Source of the DNA: Castanopsis chinensis
Lineage: Eukaryota > Streptophyta > Magnoliopsida > Fagales > Fagaceae
Length of the DNA: 64,000 nucleotides
Assembly (NCBI GenBank): GCA_032878915.1
Contig: JAVQMG010000049.1
Coordinates: forward strand, 2,730,001-2,794,000
Reading direction: 5' to 3'
Shown here: one piece after another, positions 31,123 through 45,464 of the stretch
Layout: every line of letters starts with the position of its first letter
Numbering within the stretch: position 1 is the first letter of the stretch
The notes under the pieces: generated by a model
What the model was told of the DNA's origin: nothing
What the model saw: only the letters and a program-made list of their open reading frames with translations
The model's database searches: none
Position numbers and translations under genes: made by a program

Positions 31123-34100
31123 TCTACAGAGAGAACAATAAAGCATCCGATGATATTTTTCAAGTCTTGACATAAAGTAGTGTGGCCTACAATTGACTGA
31201 CTCAAGGTCAAGGTGTTAAATTGTGGTCCTGGTGCATGCAATTTCTCAAAATCAGGACCACGTATATTTGATGTATGTGACGTTACTTGGTAAAGACCAA
31301 TTGCATGGTAGTATATAATTTCAAAATGGTTAGGTGGGTTGTCTTTTTAGATGGCAATTTTACTCACAGAGCATCTTCTTGTTCACATATGACCTTGCCT
31401 TAGTGGTCCACTGATTAAGTTACGTTAGGTAAGCAGTGCTTTTCAGGATTAAGTGGCATACCAGAGAGCAAGTTAAATCCGAAGCTGGCTTAAAAGACAC
31501 TGTTTATGCCAACTAATCCTGGTGCGACACATCAACCAACAAATTTAAACTCAATACACCTTATTACATGCAATTATAACCCAATTAAAACCTCAAATAT
31601 TAAGTCAACACCAATTTTACTGAAGGCAAACTAAAGGCAAACTTTCCTTCTCATCCTCGGAGCTTCATTCCGCTACAGACATCACCAGAGTTGTTATTGG
31701 GGCCTGAAAAAGATGTCGAATCTGCCGTTAGTCTAGTGTTACAATCTCAAGGTTAATTTTCTCATGATTTGGCGGTTTTCTCCTATTTTTAATTTTGAAA
31801 TATCAATGGGTGTGGGTTTTTTTGGCCGTCAATCACTTGATTTGGTATGGGTTTTGCTGTTTTCCTTATTGAATTATTAAATCTTATTTAAATTTCCTTT
31901 ACTGTTGGTTTAAATTGCAAATCATTTCACTGCTAGCAATGGAACCAAATACCAGTACTGCATGGGAGACATATATGAGCATGTTGTGAAGTTTATTATA
32001 ACTGTAACAAACTATAGCTTTTTATTTGGATAACAAGAGCATGAACCTGCGTGCCAACACTTTTAGGTCCTGGAGGTTGGGGCCAAATGATGTAATTCTA
32101 GTTAGCCTCTCCACTATCTGAAAGCTCTAAAATATTTTCTGGCAATCAAATAATCTACTTTAAAGAGGTCATGCATGCGTTGGAACCATAATTTCATAAA
32201 ATAGTGGTCGTAACTGTATTGACTTTATTCATGGTTTGAAACTTTCAGAAAAGAATTGGAATAAGTTAAAACTCTGTTAGCCAAGTTGTAATGCACAGAC
32301 TTAATTATGTTTAGTTTCAACCTCCAAGTATCCATAAATGTCTTTTTTAATGTGATTTTTCTGTCTAAAATCAAGAGAAGAAAGTGGCGTGCTTCTGGCG
32401 CTGCTATTTGAAAAGACAAAACAAAGCGTCAAAGCCTCAGTGTAGCTTTGTAGGGTTATTCATACTAATCTAACTTCTAATACTCAACAGCAGCAAAGAG
32501 TGTACTTTTGCAGTTAAGGAAGCAGATGACAAACTGCGTTTTCAAACTTTTGGTTATAGGATTACAATTAATCAGTGTAGTCATCCTGAAACTTTGAAAA
32601 TAGAATTTCAATCAAAACCCACTCTGTTAATAATTTTTAGGCTAAAATGCATTTTAGACACCTTCAAAGTTTAGAGTTGTATCCACACATATAAGAAGTA
32701 ATTAAAAAAACAAAAAATTCCTTTAGTATTATATGGTTAGGCTGGGATGAATAGACAAACTAGAAACCATATAACTTTTGCTTCTCCTTCTTGATCACTG
32801 CAATCATAGGTAATTCATATTATCAATATGCAATTTCAAGAAAATGATTTTTTTTTATTTAAAAAAAATTGGTATTTAAACCTCTTTAAGTATCTGATTA
32901 TTATATCGGACATATGCATTCTCATCCCACACACACCAGGTTATCATTACAAATGATTATTTTATTTATTTATTTAAGTCCAAAAACTAAAAATATTTAA
33001 ATTCAATGGACTAAAATGACAATTATTCAAAGTTAATGAACTGAAATTCTTGGAGCCACCACTGCCCTAACTCAAGAACCAAATTGTGGCTCAATAACCA
33101 AATTGCGGTCACTGTTGAAGTGAAAAATACCATCTTTGGGCTTTAACACTTTGTTCAGAAGTTGTTCAAGCCATATGACATTTCTTGGACTGTTGAATCT
33201 CGAAGAGACAAGTTAGAGAAGGTCTATACCAGTCACAACGTTTAGCCCATCGAGAGCTTGAATCTCATTTTAAAGAGGGTGAGCGTCGTGCCACAGCCAA
33301 AAATTTTGTTGTGTAATTATCTCAAATAAGATTTATCCAGAAGTGTGTCTATTCAGTTTCTCTTGTTCTATTTCCAATTTCCTTGTGTTTGCACCAATTA
33401 GACTTTGCGCCTATGATGAGTGTAAATGTTAAGATGTATTTCTACATAAATTTGAGAAAATAATGTACACATAAATTGAACCCATACTCTCACATGATTA
33501 TACCTCATGGGATTGATGTCATATTCTTATCACCTTGATGAAAGAAAAATGAGACGATCCCTTATTTTCCCTTAATTAATTTGTGCATGGTCTTCCTGAG
33601 TCGTATGTAAAGGAATTATACATATTGAAGAGACTGAATATGTGTTCATGAGCGTATAATTTTAGTCTCACTGTGCTTTATATTATGCATTGTGTTGGAA
33701 TCATTACGATTCAGTTGGTACATGACCTGTAGCAACTAGCAGATCAATTTGACATTCATTGTATTTGAGGCAGGCTTTGAACATTAATTGGGCAATAATA
33801 TTGTGAGAGAACATTGTGAGAGAACTAACAACTGGATAATTCGCTATCAAAGTCATCAATGCTTCATCATGTGAGACACCTAGATACTATTAATGTTTCT
33901 TCTCAAATTTAAAAAAAAAAAAAAAAAAAAAACTATTAATATTGAACAAATTGATTGGTACCTCTAAACACTTGAAGAATCTCTCCAAAAATAAAACTTA
34001 CATTTTTATTGAATGAAAAGAGAGATATCTATTTGGATAGCTTATTTTTTACCAGTTTATTTTACTATTCAGTTTATTTTTGTTACTATTAGTAGGTTCC

Positions 34101-34542
34101 ACTTTACTTTTTGATACTACTCATGAGTTCCACATTACTATTTCAGCTAACTTTTACCTTTATATATAGTACTTTTAACAAAAAATTTTCAGTTTCAGCA
34201 AAATAAGCGGATTCCAAACAGTTGTGAGAATAGATTACAAAGACTAGCTATTTATATACATTTTTTTTTAGTGTTATTTATTTATATACATTCTAATTGA
34301 AGAAGAAGAAAACTCTGAAACTAATTTCAAGATTATTGGGAAAGTTCGTCACACTCAATTGCCAATAAGAGTAATATTACACGTGTTCTATTTTTAAGAG
34401 TAATATTACACTCAATTGCCAAACTACTGAGCTCATTACCCTTGAGTGCTGGATACCGTTTCATTAAATCCTTAAGCAAATATATAGAAAAAAACGGTGC
34501 CGTTTCAATGAAATTCATTAATTCACTAAAAAAAAATTAGTG
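31123..34542. other. AT-rich stretch, no supported gene
   Basis: No ORF above about 65 codons and no recognised domain. It contains a poly-A tract (about 33908-33931) and short 'ctaaaatg' type repeat remnants near 32640-32720 and 33000-33050. It is not repeated elsewhere in the window. Confidence 0.5.
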
Positions 34543-34690
34543 TAGTTGATAGAAAACGATGAGGAAGCAAGCAATGACATGAAGAGGCTAGAGAGGCTTG
34601 TAATTGTGGCAATTTGGTGTATTCAAGAAAACGATCACACAAATGCTTGAGGGTGTAATTGAAGTTTTTGTGCCCCCAGGTCCTTCATTG
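34543..34690 (+). pseudogene. C-terminal relic of a G-type lectin (S-locus-like) receptor kinase
   Basis: Reads LIENDEEASNDMKRLERLVI then VAIWCIQENDHTNA and a stop; in another frame from 34651 it continues MLEGVIEVFVPPGPS. Together these match the tail of plant G-type lectin receptor-like Ser/Thr kinases: the last kinase helix ending VAIWCIQ, then the QMLEG-V-x-V-PP end. About 11 residues between the two parts are missing, and nothing of the rest of the kinase is nearby. Dead fragment. Confidence 0.65.
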
Positions 34691-35168
34691 TACGTATAAT
34701 CACTCTCAGTTGAAAGGTAAGCATTTGAGATAGTTGATAATAGGTTACGTTGTAAATAACTGAGTGTCGACCAGTTCCTTGCTGTATGTCACGGTCATCT
34801 GTGGTGTTAAGTGAAAACAGTGGGAAGGAGAGGAGGAAGCAGAAGTATATATACGCAAGAGAAAACAACAATGAGGAAGTGTTGAAGAAACCATTGCACA
34901 GGTTTTTGGGTTCATGAGTTAGAAAGAAATCCACGACAACCTTTGTAGAAGAAAATGTTTGGTTGGTTTTAAACTTGGTTTTAAATCTTGTAATAAAGAT
35001 CCAATGTCTTTTTTCTTGGCCCGAGTCTTCTTCGGATATATAATAAACTAACAAAAAATTGTTTGGAAAATGTCAAACTAGTAACATTAGCGTCAAGAAT
35101 GCATGGATGCCTATACAATGTGAATACTTTTGAATACCTTAAGATACCTTTTCAACACCGTTTTCTTA
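34691..35168. other. No supported gene
   Basis: A 139-codon minus-strand ORF (34635-35054) spans it but is antisense to the kinase relic at one end and shows no domain. Confidence 0.5.
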
Positions 35169-35443
35169 AGGGTCCATTTGGTTGGTACGGTGGAAAAGTG
35201 GGAAGATAGAAAATAGTGAGAGGATAGAAATATTTTATTTTATTTCCTTTTTGTTTGGTTGGATGTTGAAAAGTGGAGGGATAAAAAAAATAAGTTTGAG
35301 TAAATATACTCATATACCATTATTAAAGAATAATGCCCAATTAAAACAAAAAAGTGACAAATAACCCCAAAAAAACAAAGAGCAATTACCCAAATTTATT
35401 AAAAAAATATAAATCATGTCCCAAAATAAAAAATCACGTCTAG

Positions 35444-35474
<31 letters not shown>

Positions 35475-35869
35475 CACACCCAGGCCCTAGAAAATCAAAA
35501 GGAAAAAAAAAAGAACAGGAAAAAATAAAAAGAAAGAGGCAACGTTACTTACCGTTCAGACAAAACCAAAAAAAAAAAAAAAAAAGCAATGACTATTATG
35601 GGGAGAAGAAAAAAAAAATAACGGCAACTTGAAGAAGCCCATGTGCATATGGGTATTTTTGTCAATTAAGAAAAAACTCATCTCCACTTAATTTTCTCTC
35701 CATTTTGGGAAAAAAACTTTTTAGTGGTTCCAGAGAGAATATACTTGGCTCCACCATTTATTTTCCTCCCTCCCCACTTAACTAAACACACTTCAAAAAA
35801 ATTTTCCTTCCCATTTTCTCTCCAAAGTTTTCCATTTACCATGTTTCACATCCAAACAAACACACCATA
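35169..35869. mobile_element. Possible MITE-like element with weak terminal inverted repeats
   Basis: The left end GGGTCCATTTGGTTGG and the reverse complement of the right end, GGTGTGTTTGTTTGG, are loosely similar; subterminal GTGGGAAGATAG and TGGGAAGGAAAA also mirror each other. The interior is A-rich with no ORF. I could not find a matching target duplication. GGNCC-TTTGGTTGG ends are common in plant hAT-type MITEs. Confidence 0.3.
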
Positions 35870-38800
35870 AATTAAAGCTTCTTAATTAATTTTTGTTTTT
35901 TGGTATTTATTTGGTAGTTAAGATTGAAAAAAAGATATCATTTCTTGTATCTATGACTAAGAGTATACTATCTTAAAAAAGCATTATACTATATACTATA
36001 TATACCTTTCAAATTATATAATATATAATATAAATAAAGAACAAAATTAAATGAAGAAAATAATACATTTCAGGACTGACTAGATATATTTTGAGAATTG
36101 AGATTGGGTATATATTTAGATGGATTTTTTTAATATTAATTAAATAATATTTATTTGATTTTCTATATTAATTTCTTTTTAGTTAAAACCCCTTTCTTAT
36201 TACATTTCGAGATATAAAATTTCTAATTAATTTTTTATATTTTATGCTCCGTTTATTTTGATGTAAAATATTTGTAGAAGTAAAATATTTTACAAGTAAA
36301 ATATTTTTAGGAAAATATTTTTCATTTTATAATGTTTGGTTGTGTACATGAAAATGATGTGTCAAATATTTAACAACAATTTCATCACACGAAGATCATA
36401 ATGCCACACATAACTAAAACCCAAAAAAAAAAAAAAAAACCTAGATTTGAAAATCATAATCCCTAACTCATATCAAACAACCAAAATCAAAATCATCAAA
36501 GAAATAAATGAATCTCACACAACCAAATCAACACCAAAAAACCATATTGTTCTTCCCAAAATGGGAGCTTTTAGAAATCGTTGGTTGATGTCAAAATGAC
36601 CAACTAGCACATGAAATAAACCCCATTCCATAGATGTTGACAATGATGGTAATCTACCCATTATCACCACTATTGTTAACTCTATTGATGTTGGGTCCCA
36701 TTCTCGGTGTGTGGAGATTAAAAGAGCACAAAAGACAATTCCTTTTTGATAAAAGGTGAAGAAAATGATGAGCAATCGGTCTCATTAATACTTCAAATAA
36801 CTGATCGGAATGATAAGTATATTTCTAACATAGATCTTAGATCTCAGAGTCAGTGATGGGTGGGAGAGAGTGATCAGAGGTGGCTGGGCTATGGAGAGGA
36901 AACTAAGAGGGAGAGAGAGCATGGGAGGGTGAGAGTTGAAAGGTATTGGGGTGAGAGCTAATAGGTATTGTGATCTGGGTTTTTAGCCGTCAGATGCAGT
37001 GGCAATGGCTTGAATTGAAAGAGCTTGAACCAAGAGACATCCAACAGTTTGAGAGAGAGACAAATCCAAGGGCTCTAACGGGTTTGATAGAGGGAGAACT
37101 TGTTTGAAAAAAAAAAATTATTTGTTTTTGGGGCAAATTATAAATACAACTAAATTTATTGTTTTTGGGCAAATTTCAACTAAATTTTATTTGTATTTGT
37201 TTTTTGAATTATTTTAGTTTAAATCAAAATTCTTCAGTTTTTTTTTTTTTATTATTTAAGAGAAACTAGAATTATTTTAGTATTTGAATTATTTTTTTTT
37301 TGTTTTTGATACATTAAATCTTTTTTATTTTTTATTAATTTATATGCTGATGTGACAATTTTTAAATGTCAAATAAATTTTTAAAATATTATTTTAATAG
37401 TTACATCAGCATTTATTGTGCCAATGATATACTCTATTTGTCACGTAGGACTGTTAGTGGGTTGAAAACAATGACCAAAATGAAAATGATTTTTTGTTTT
37501 TAGGGTCTGAGGCAGGCGCAAAATCAATTTAGGAACTAAAATGAGAATTGGTCCAAAATATAGGGATCAAAGATGTATTTTTGCCGTAATTTTATAACAA
37601 AAAATTTCAAATTAAATTTATGGTGAGACCCACAATTCATATGAGAGAGGTGAGGTATATATATGGTACTCACGAAGTATTCAATAATTTTCCTAGGTTT
37701 TGTTTTACTTTGTGACAATTAGTGCTGTCTTTATTTAAATTCAATTGAAATGATGCTTCTTTTTTGTTTTATTGAAAGTCATATGCAAATGAAAAATCAT
37801 ATTGATGCAGCATGTAACTACAATTTTTTGTTTTTTTTTTTGGCTCAATGGCAATTAGTGTTGCCCCTGTAAAACTTCAAGTGAGTTGATGCTTCCTTAT
37901 TTTCTTTATTGAAGTCATCTATGATTTCTGGAGCCAAGGATAAATGTAATATTTTATGGAAAATTGCATTGATGTAATACACACACACACATATATAAAA
38001 GCAAGTTGAACGTATTATTTATTGTTGCTAAGCTCTTATTGCGCCACCTCATTGCCACATCATTAGTCACGAAATTATTATTATCTTTTTTACAAAAATA
38101 TATATAAAGTGATTATTGATTTTACACATTCATCTTGGGCAGTTTTAAAATTACATATAACTTTTTCTTTACATATTTATCTAGTTTAATTTAAATGTTT
38201 AAAACTAAATAATGAAAAATAAAAAACCAAAAACAATGTCTATACATATCTATACTATATATGATAATGGAAATTTTGTAATAAATTTTATAAAACTCTT
38301 TATGCACCACATCTTTAGCATCCCTTTTTTTTTTTTTTTAGTAATATTTACTTTGTTCAACTTTTTACCTTCTTCAACCATTGTCTATTAATTAGTTCAA
38401 TCTTTCATCCCTTCCAGTTATTGTCTTTTTAAAATTTTAATTTGATTCTCTTTATAGATTTTTAAATATTTTTCCGTAATATATTTTTAAATTCTGTAGT
38501 TTCACTTTATTCAACTTTTCATCTACTTCCACCCTCTTCCATCTTAATTTTCATACAAATTTCTTTTCACTTCATTTCCACCTCTCTTCCCTATTCCTTC
38601 CAAGTTGTTCACAACCAAAAAGCTCAACACTCTCTCTCTTTCTCCAATTTTGTTTCTCTTTTGGTGGATTTTTTATTTATCTATTGTTTCAACCACTTTT
38701 TTCTACTAATGGTTCTTTTTTTTTTTTTTAATTTAATTGTCACATTACATTTGTTTATCTTTTTGGTAAATTTGTATAGACTTTTGTGCATATTTATGTA

Positions 38801-38930
38801 TTTTGGCATTACAATTCTCGATATCAAGTTCTTTTTCTTTATCCCATTGGTCTCATTTGATTTGAGTTAATAATTAGTTTTTTTTTTTTTTTTGCAAGGT
38901 ATATTAAGAAATATATCTTTTGCCACAAAT
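35870..38930. other. AT-rich stretch before copy 2, no supported gene
   Basis: Holds many A/T runs, a degenerate direct repeat of about 135 bp (37718-37850 and 37853-37980, sharing TTGATGCTTC) and two sites resembling Helitron 5' ends (around 37990 and 38258). The join to copy 2 at 38930/38931 shows no obvious terminal signature, partly because the window begins at the same homologous base. Confidence 0.5.
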
Positions 38931-41900
38931 ACCAAGTCTTACATTGCAGGAATAAATACCAAAAAAAAAAAAATGTCCCACACATAAGGACCATTTTTGC
39001 CATCATGGACCTTCATTCCAAGTGATGCAAATATATCACCAATTATTTAAGGATTGCCCTTATGGTTATCAAACATAGTAGTCAAGACCTGAAAGAAAAT
39101 TTTAAAAAAATAAATAAATAAACTGTGTGAATTTTCATTTATAGATGCACTTTATTATAATCATATTCAAAGTAGGATAACTATTAAATTCCTAGAGAAT
39201 TTCATTTAGTGAAGAGAAGCAGCTTTAGTGACCAATTTTGGTAGTGATTTTTTTCAAAAATATTCAAAGAATATCATATGCTAAGTTGTAGCTTAGTTTT
39301 AATTGAAGCTGATTCATCATCGGGAACTATATAAAATAAATTAAGAATCATTAGTTGCAGTTACTGTTTGGGTTGCTTACCTTCAACGGAAAGGCGTGCC
39401 AATTCTCCATCTTGAGCAACACTTTACACACCATTGAGATAGGTACAAACAATGCGATTAATGGAAATTTGTTATGTGTAGAAATGCTCATCGGAAACCA
39501 CATTCCAACCAAGATACGAAGCCAAAAAATTTTGAGGACAACAAACTTTCAATAGCAACTTGTATTTGTGAATGACCCAAGTATTTATCATAATATGATT
39601 GAGGTTCATGTCAAATATAGCAATTTTATTAACCATAATGTAACTCATGCAAGTGACAACATCTTTGGCTCTAGGAATTTCAAAGATTGCTCTTGGTCAA
39701 TTGTCCTTTCGTAATTGGTATGGCATAAAAAATAAAGGTACTGGGACAAAATAGAGCTATTGAAAAAGATTTGTCTTATATAGCCATTGGCACATTAGAA
39801 CTGCCAAGTAGGAATTTAACTTTATGTTCCTTTTTTTTTTGGTGGGGGGGGGGGGGGGTGGGTGGTGAAATTACCATTTTAGTTTGGTTTCTTCATTTTA
39901 GTAACAATCAATTTAGTCTTTACTATTTTCAATTTGTAGTTAATTTAATCTCTACTGAAAACTTATTAACGAAAAATGTTGATGTGGCAAACAAATGACA
40001 AGTTGGCACACTTAAAACTTACGTGGTGATTTAAAAAAAAACTGCCACAGCATATGAATGGAAAACAAAAATAAAAAACATAAAAATCAATTTCTTTCTA
40101 AACAAACACTTGGTCCATTTGGTTGGAGGATGAAAAAATGGGAGGGGACCAAACTAATTTTAACCAAAAATAAAAATAAAAATAAAAATGGCTGGGGTGA
40201 GAAAAAATCAATGAAAAGTGTAGAGAGCACCTCGGTGGTATATTTGAAACCCTTTGAAGTAATTTATTCGAGATTGAGGGTATGAATAAATGTATGTAAA
40301 ATACCGTAAGAGAGGAGATTGATTTTCTTGGTTTTTTTAGTCTTTCTATTTACATTTTTCTCACTGTCTTTGCCAATGCACACGTCAATCCCACTATGCC
40401 ACACTGCACTGCAGACCTTTGCCCATGCTGCTACCCACACCCGCAACCAACTACTTCCAAACAGCTCAGGTATGCAGGAAGAAAATTAATTAAAAAAAAA
40501 AATGCAATTGTTTAAGCTACAATGCCAATTATGTTTGGAAGACTAGTGTCGCTTGCATGAATTTTTGTTATTGGGTTGCGAGTCCAATGGGGGTCAATTA
40601 ATTGGGCTTTCTTGGCATATTTTGCCTGGACTAGCCTATTGAGTAGTCCAATGCAGATGCTCTTACCTGTACTTCTATGTTATAGCATCCAATCCACAGT
40701 CATTGAGTCTACTACTCAAATTTACACTACAAGCAGCATAATGTTTATTGAACTCATATATGTAAATGAAATGATCCGCATTAAGACAAAAAATGACACA
40801 ATTATAAATTGGATAATAAACAATATACAGTTTGACAAATAGGGTAAATTTTGACATATTGGGCCACAAGTATAAATTGTTTGGGTTGTTGTTCTAAGAG
40901 ATCCAAATGGCAGAAATGCCAAAAAGGTTATATATGTATAATGCATTGGATGCAAACAACACCCTCTTTGCCATGCATGAAATTTGCTTATACTTACTGG
41001 TACTCTGGTAGTATTATTTATTTATTTATTGCTAAGTGAATACAAGAGATAGGTAGATAAATTCTACATACATGAGCCCAAACACACTTGGGGGTTGAGC
41101 CCAAACCACCTAGAAATAAGTTAATAAAAGATGAATGACCATGTTTTTTATTTTATAATTTGTAAGTACGGCATGCCTTAAAAAAGTAAATCAGTGTACA
41201 AGTAATTGAAAGTACGTTCAATTACTTTTTGTCTTCTGGTTCTGGGTTATCCCAAGTCTCAAGCCTAGAGAATGATAGTGACAAGTTAATATTTAATATA
41301 AACTTAGTAACCTTTTCATCAATGAAGCAAGACAGTAAACATCACCATGCAGCTGCAGGAACTCCCAACAAAATCAAACTGACTTCCTATTAAAACCTTG
41401 AACACTTGAAAACGATTTGTGTATAAATATAACAATTAAATCAAGCGAGAAATTCTATTCCAAAAATATCTATATTCTAAAATTGGATCTTATTTACATT
41501 GACAAAACTCTAGAACCAAATCTAAGTTATAATCCCAATTTGACAAGAAAAATAGATGTCCTGTCAAACTTTTCTCAATAACCGTTTCATCGCTGCAAAT
41601 TTCGTGGCCTTTCTCTCATCTTCTAAGAGTTCAAAAACCCTCCAAAAAGAGCTTCTCATCTATTTCAGGAACAATTTGAAATGTTGTATCTATACATTCT
41701 ATTCAATTGTACTCTTTGTCCTTCTCGGTACCCACATTTGTTTTGACTATGCATGGCCTTTCCTCAAGTGCATCTTGGATCTCTTCCTTAATGATCTATG
41801 AAATTTTTGAGAACACACTGAGGTTTAAGAAGTTCCAAACTTTCATTTTTCCCCTGATAAGACATTTCAAACTCCCTAGCTGGATATAGCATATCCCAAG

Positions 41901-42235
41901 TTATCGTCAATCCCATCCAAAGGCCATTATTGTTGACCTCCATTTTCATGTCCAAACGAACTTGATCTTCCATTTTGACTTTCATTACCATAAATCAAGC
42001 ACAAATCCGAATATTCCTGCAAAATGTCATTTTTAAACATAAGCTACAAAAAATTATCCAGTTCATTGCTTATTATAGAATCAATATGATCATATATTCT
42101 TCATCTCACCTTACCCAAAAACACTCAGTTTACTAAATGAATACAGAAGTAATATCATTTCATCAAAGGGGAAAAATATACAAGTTTGTATGCTATGCTT
42201 TGGGGTGCTCTTTAGTGATAACTAGAGGAAAACCC
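38931..42235. other. Non-coding start of copy 2
   Basis: Counterpart of 1-3289, about 2-3% different. No supported gene. T/G homopolymers at 39831-39858. Confidence 0.6.
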
Positions 42236-42433
42236 TTTATCCTAGCAAAATTACTAATGGGATAGAATGGCACCTTGATATAAGCTTCCCAAAGCTAAAC
42301 ATAAGCTGCCACAGGGCCACTGTTTTGCAAATTTCATCCCAAGAAAAGCCATTCTATTTGAGGAGACTTGTAATGCCTGTATACTCTTTCATCAAGCTCA
42401 TTACTGGCAAAGGATTGATCATTCTCTTCACCT
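42236..42433 (-). pseudogene. Possible Myb/SANT-like relic, copy 2
   Basis: Same frame features and the same internal stop as 3290-3487, so the frame was already dead before the duplication. Confidence 0.3.
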
Positions 42434-42506
42434 AAAAGAACCACACCAATATACACAAGTTAGTGTAATGACTTGAACTTTCTCCTCCTCCTGTGTTCAC
42501 CACCCC

Positions 42507-42507
<1 letters not shown>

Positions 42508-42541
<34 letters not shown>
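42508..42541. repeat. Poly-C tract (C34)
   Basis: Copy 1 has 25 C at 3557-3581. Confidence 0.9.
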
Positions 42542-42544
<3 letters not shown>

Positions 42545-43148
42545 CCCTCCATTACAACTATACCATTTTATCTTATAAATCTTAAATTTCACAAACAGTT
42601 CAAAATCATGGCAGAGCCTCACTAGATGTTTCTGCTTTATTATATTTATATTAGATATCTTTGCATATATACCATCTATTAACAAACAAATGATATAATT
42701 GCCCATATTTGTGTACATAATGTCACAGATGTCTTTCATTCTAAGTGACACTTGAATAACAAAAGTATAAGAATATTGTACACAACTCAGACAATATCTT
42801 CATGATCTAATAGGTCATTTTTTTTTATGGTAAGTCATTTCTTGATAATCCTTGCCTGAACTGAATTGAAATCTGACTCAGTTTTTTTTAAACACCATTA
42901 TATTGTGAACTACATAAAACACACAAATAACTTAAACCAGAAAATCATGCCACTCAATTTGGGTACAGAATCAAAGGTAATTAGTATACAAAAGGGTCCC
43001 TTAATTAAGATCATGTCTAGCCTATTGAACTACAAGAAATAGGAGAGAAAAGCGTATCACATAGCTAGTGCAGAAGTACAAGATTTATTTCAACTTCAAA
43101 TAGAAGCAGATGCAGCTTCATGTTAAGTGTTAACTAGTCTTAATGCAT

Positions 43149-44055
43149 GATTACAAATAGATAAGAGACAAGGCTCCTTCACCTTCCATATCACTGACTT
43201 GCTAACATGATTACAAATGCGTTTGCAAAATACAATATTAAAGCCTTGTAATAAGAAAATTGAAAAGGGAATTATTCAGGATGGAAAAAATTGGGATCTG
43301 AGAAAGGGCACCCCCTTCCACAAGAAAATATATTAGATAAAATAACGTCTTTTTTTCTACAATTTTTCAAATTTTTGATCTGATACTTTGAACGAAACCA
43401 GACACAAAAATGGAAAATGCACTTCAATTTATCATTCATATAAACCACCTATATCAGCATACTAAAGTAAGAAAGAAAATAAGTAGTTAAATGCACTTCA
43501 GTTTAACATCCATATATATGTCCATATTTGTTCAATCATCAAATTCCAAGCAGCCTAAAACAAAGATCCTTGCAGCAATTAATAAATTTAATTTCGCATG
43601 GGAAGAGAACCTACCTTACAGCCTACAATATCTGCCAATTCATCTTCTGCTCAAACCAATTCACTTGAAACCCATAGTCTTTTTTAATGCAGAAATTTCT
43701 CAATGCAAAGAAGCAGAAAACTAAGATAACCAAGCTAAGTTAAATTTCCAATAGAAGATGATGCAGGGATCGTCTATAATGAAGTTTGAAATCTCAGTTA
43801 CCTTTCCCACCTGAAACACAATAAGAATGCCTCTTACTGCTCTTGTAATCATCCTTTTCAGCATCTTCATAACAAAGAAGAAACATAAGAGAAGGGCTAT
43901 AGGATCCCCCTTACTTAACCATCTATGATGCTGAAAAGGCCAGTTAAAAATATGTTCACCAGATCTGAGAATGTTAGAGTGGAGACACAAGCTGAAGTCC
44001 ACTTTGACCAGCCAAATCTGAAACAAATACAAAGAAAATTACAAAATGTCATGCC
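43149..44055. repeat. 0.9-kb direct repeat, member a (unit 2)
   Basis: Counterpart of 4188-5094, essentially identical to it, and paired with 46187-47080. Confidence 0.92.
43721..44032 (-). pseudogene. Decayed LINE reverse transcriptase fragment a, unit 2
   Basis: The 103-codon frame is identical to that at 4760-5071. Confidence 0.5.
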
Positions 44056-45430
44056 CCTACGCATAAAACAAAAACAAATTAGGACATCCAGACTCCAAAC
44101 CCTAAACAACATGCATGTATTCCAAGTATCGCTGCATCACTCTTTCCAAGAACCACGTATTATTGGCTACCATGTGATTGATGTTTCTTGTTTTTGATCT
44201 GACACATGGAACATATTGAATTTTTAATCAAGTTCAAGTCCTGGGATTCCAAATCTTGCAAGATTATGTGATTGATGTTTCCTATTTTCAGATATGTTCA
44301 ATACTATCACTAAATGTCATCCTTTGTTGAGAAGCACATTTTCTTGGATGACTTCCAGACTTTTATATTGCACTCCAAGCTTTCAATGTATTTTATATTT
44401 TTCTGCCATGCTTGATCTTTTGAAAATGTTGCTTTTCTTTATGCTAGAAACAATGACTAATAATATTAAAAAAATAAATAAATAAAAAAGAGGTACATTT
44501 GCTTCTTTGTTGTTTGTTATAATTTGGCATACAAATATACTATTTCTCATCAAGAATCTGTCTTTTTTAGTGTAATAAAAATAGGATGGTTCATTGTTGA
44601 TACATAAACAGGTGTGTATGAGATAGAGAACCTAATATAACTTGATGCCACTCAAATGAATATTATCATTTAGAATCATACATATAATACTTAACTAAAC
44701 AATAAATATCTTCTGGTATGTAATTGAAAAGTTTTAAATTTCTCAAAAATAAAATCAACAAGTAAAATTATAAATAATGAATGGAAAGAAGAAGAATCAC
44801 CAACTGCAAAAATGTTCTTTCTATTTTCTTTTGTTATCTTCTTTGAATGGATCAAGTCAATAAAATTGTCCAATAACATTAAAAAAAAAACTTATTTCAA
44901 GTCCTCAGCCTGCAAAGACAAATATAGACTTTTACATTGATAGTAGATAGTGAAAAGATCATGTAAATGCCTATAAAATGAAAATTTTGCACACCAAAAA
45001 AAATTTTAAGTTCTTAGACTGCAACATTTGAAGGAAAAAAAGAAGGGGTAGCCATGAGTTTTAAGGCAAGCAAATTAAGCAGAAATGTATTAAAAACATG
45101 TTCAACTGGCAAAATACCAATTCGTGCATGAGGTTTCTCAATAGATAGAAGCATCGTTGCACACAAATTTAAATATCTGATTGGAAGTCAACTTCTAGGA
45201 ATGATGATTGACCAGGGCTGAATTGCTAATATTTTTACCCTTCAAAGGAATAACTTGCGTGATTATATTTATCACGTAAATACAAGAACACATGATACAA
45301 GAACAAAAAAAAAAAAGACTTTTAGATAAAAAGTCAAGAGTCAGAAGATCATTTAAATGCCTATAATAGAACACATTGGAACAGTGTTGAAAACAAAATT
45401 GTATACCAATCTTTTCTACCTATAGGTAGT

Positions 45431-45464
<34 letters not shown>

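Noticed and set aside
34635..35054. 139-codon minus-strand ORF as a gene
   Set aside because: It is partly antisense to the receptor kinase relic and has no recognisable motif; a chance frame in AT-rich DNA.
37980..38300. Helitron 5' ends (TCTATAC-like sites followed by ATATATAAAAGC)
   Set aside because: Only short AT-rich matches; no terminal hairpin with CTRR and no Rep/helicase frame could be paired with them.
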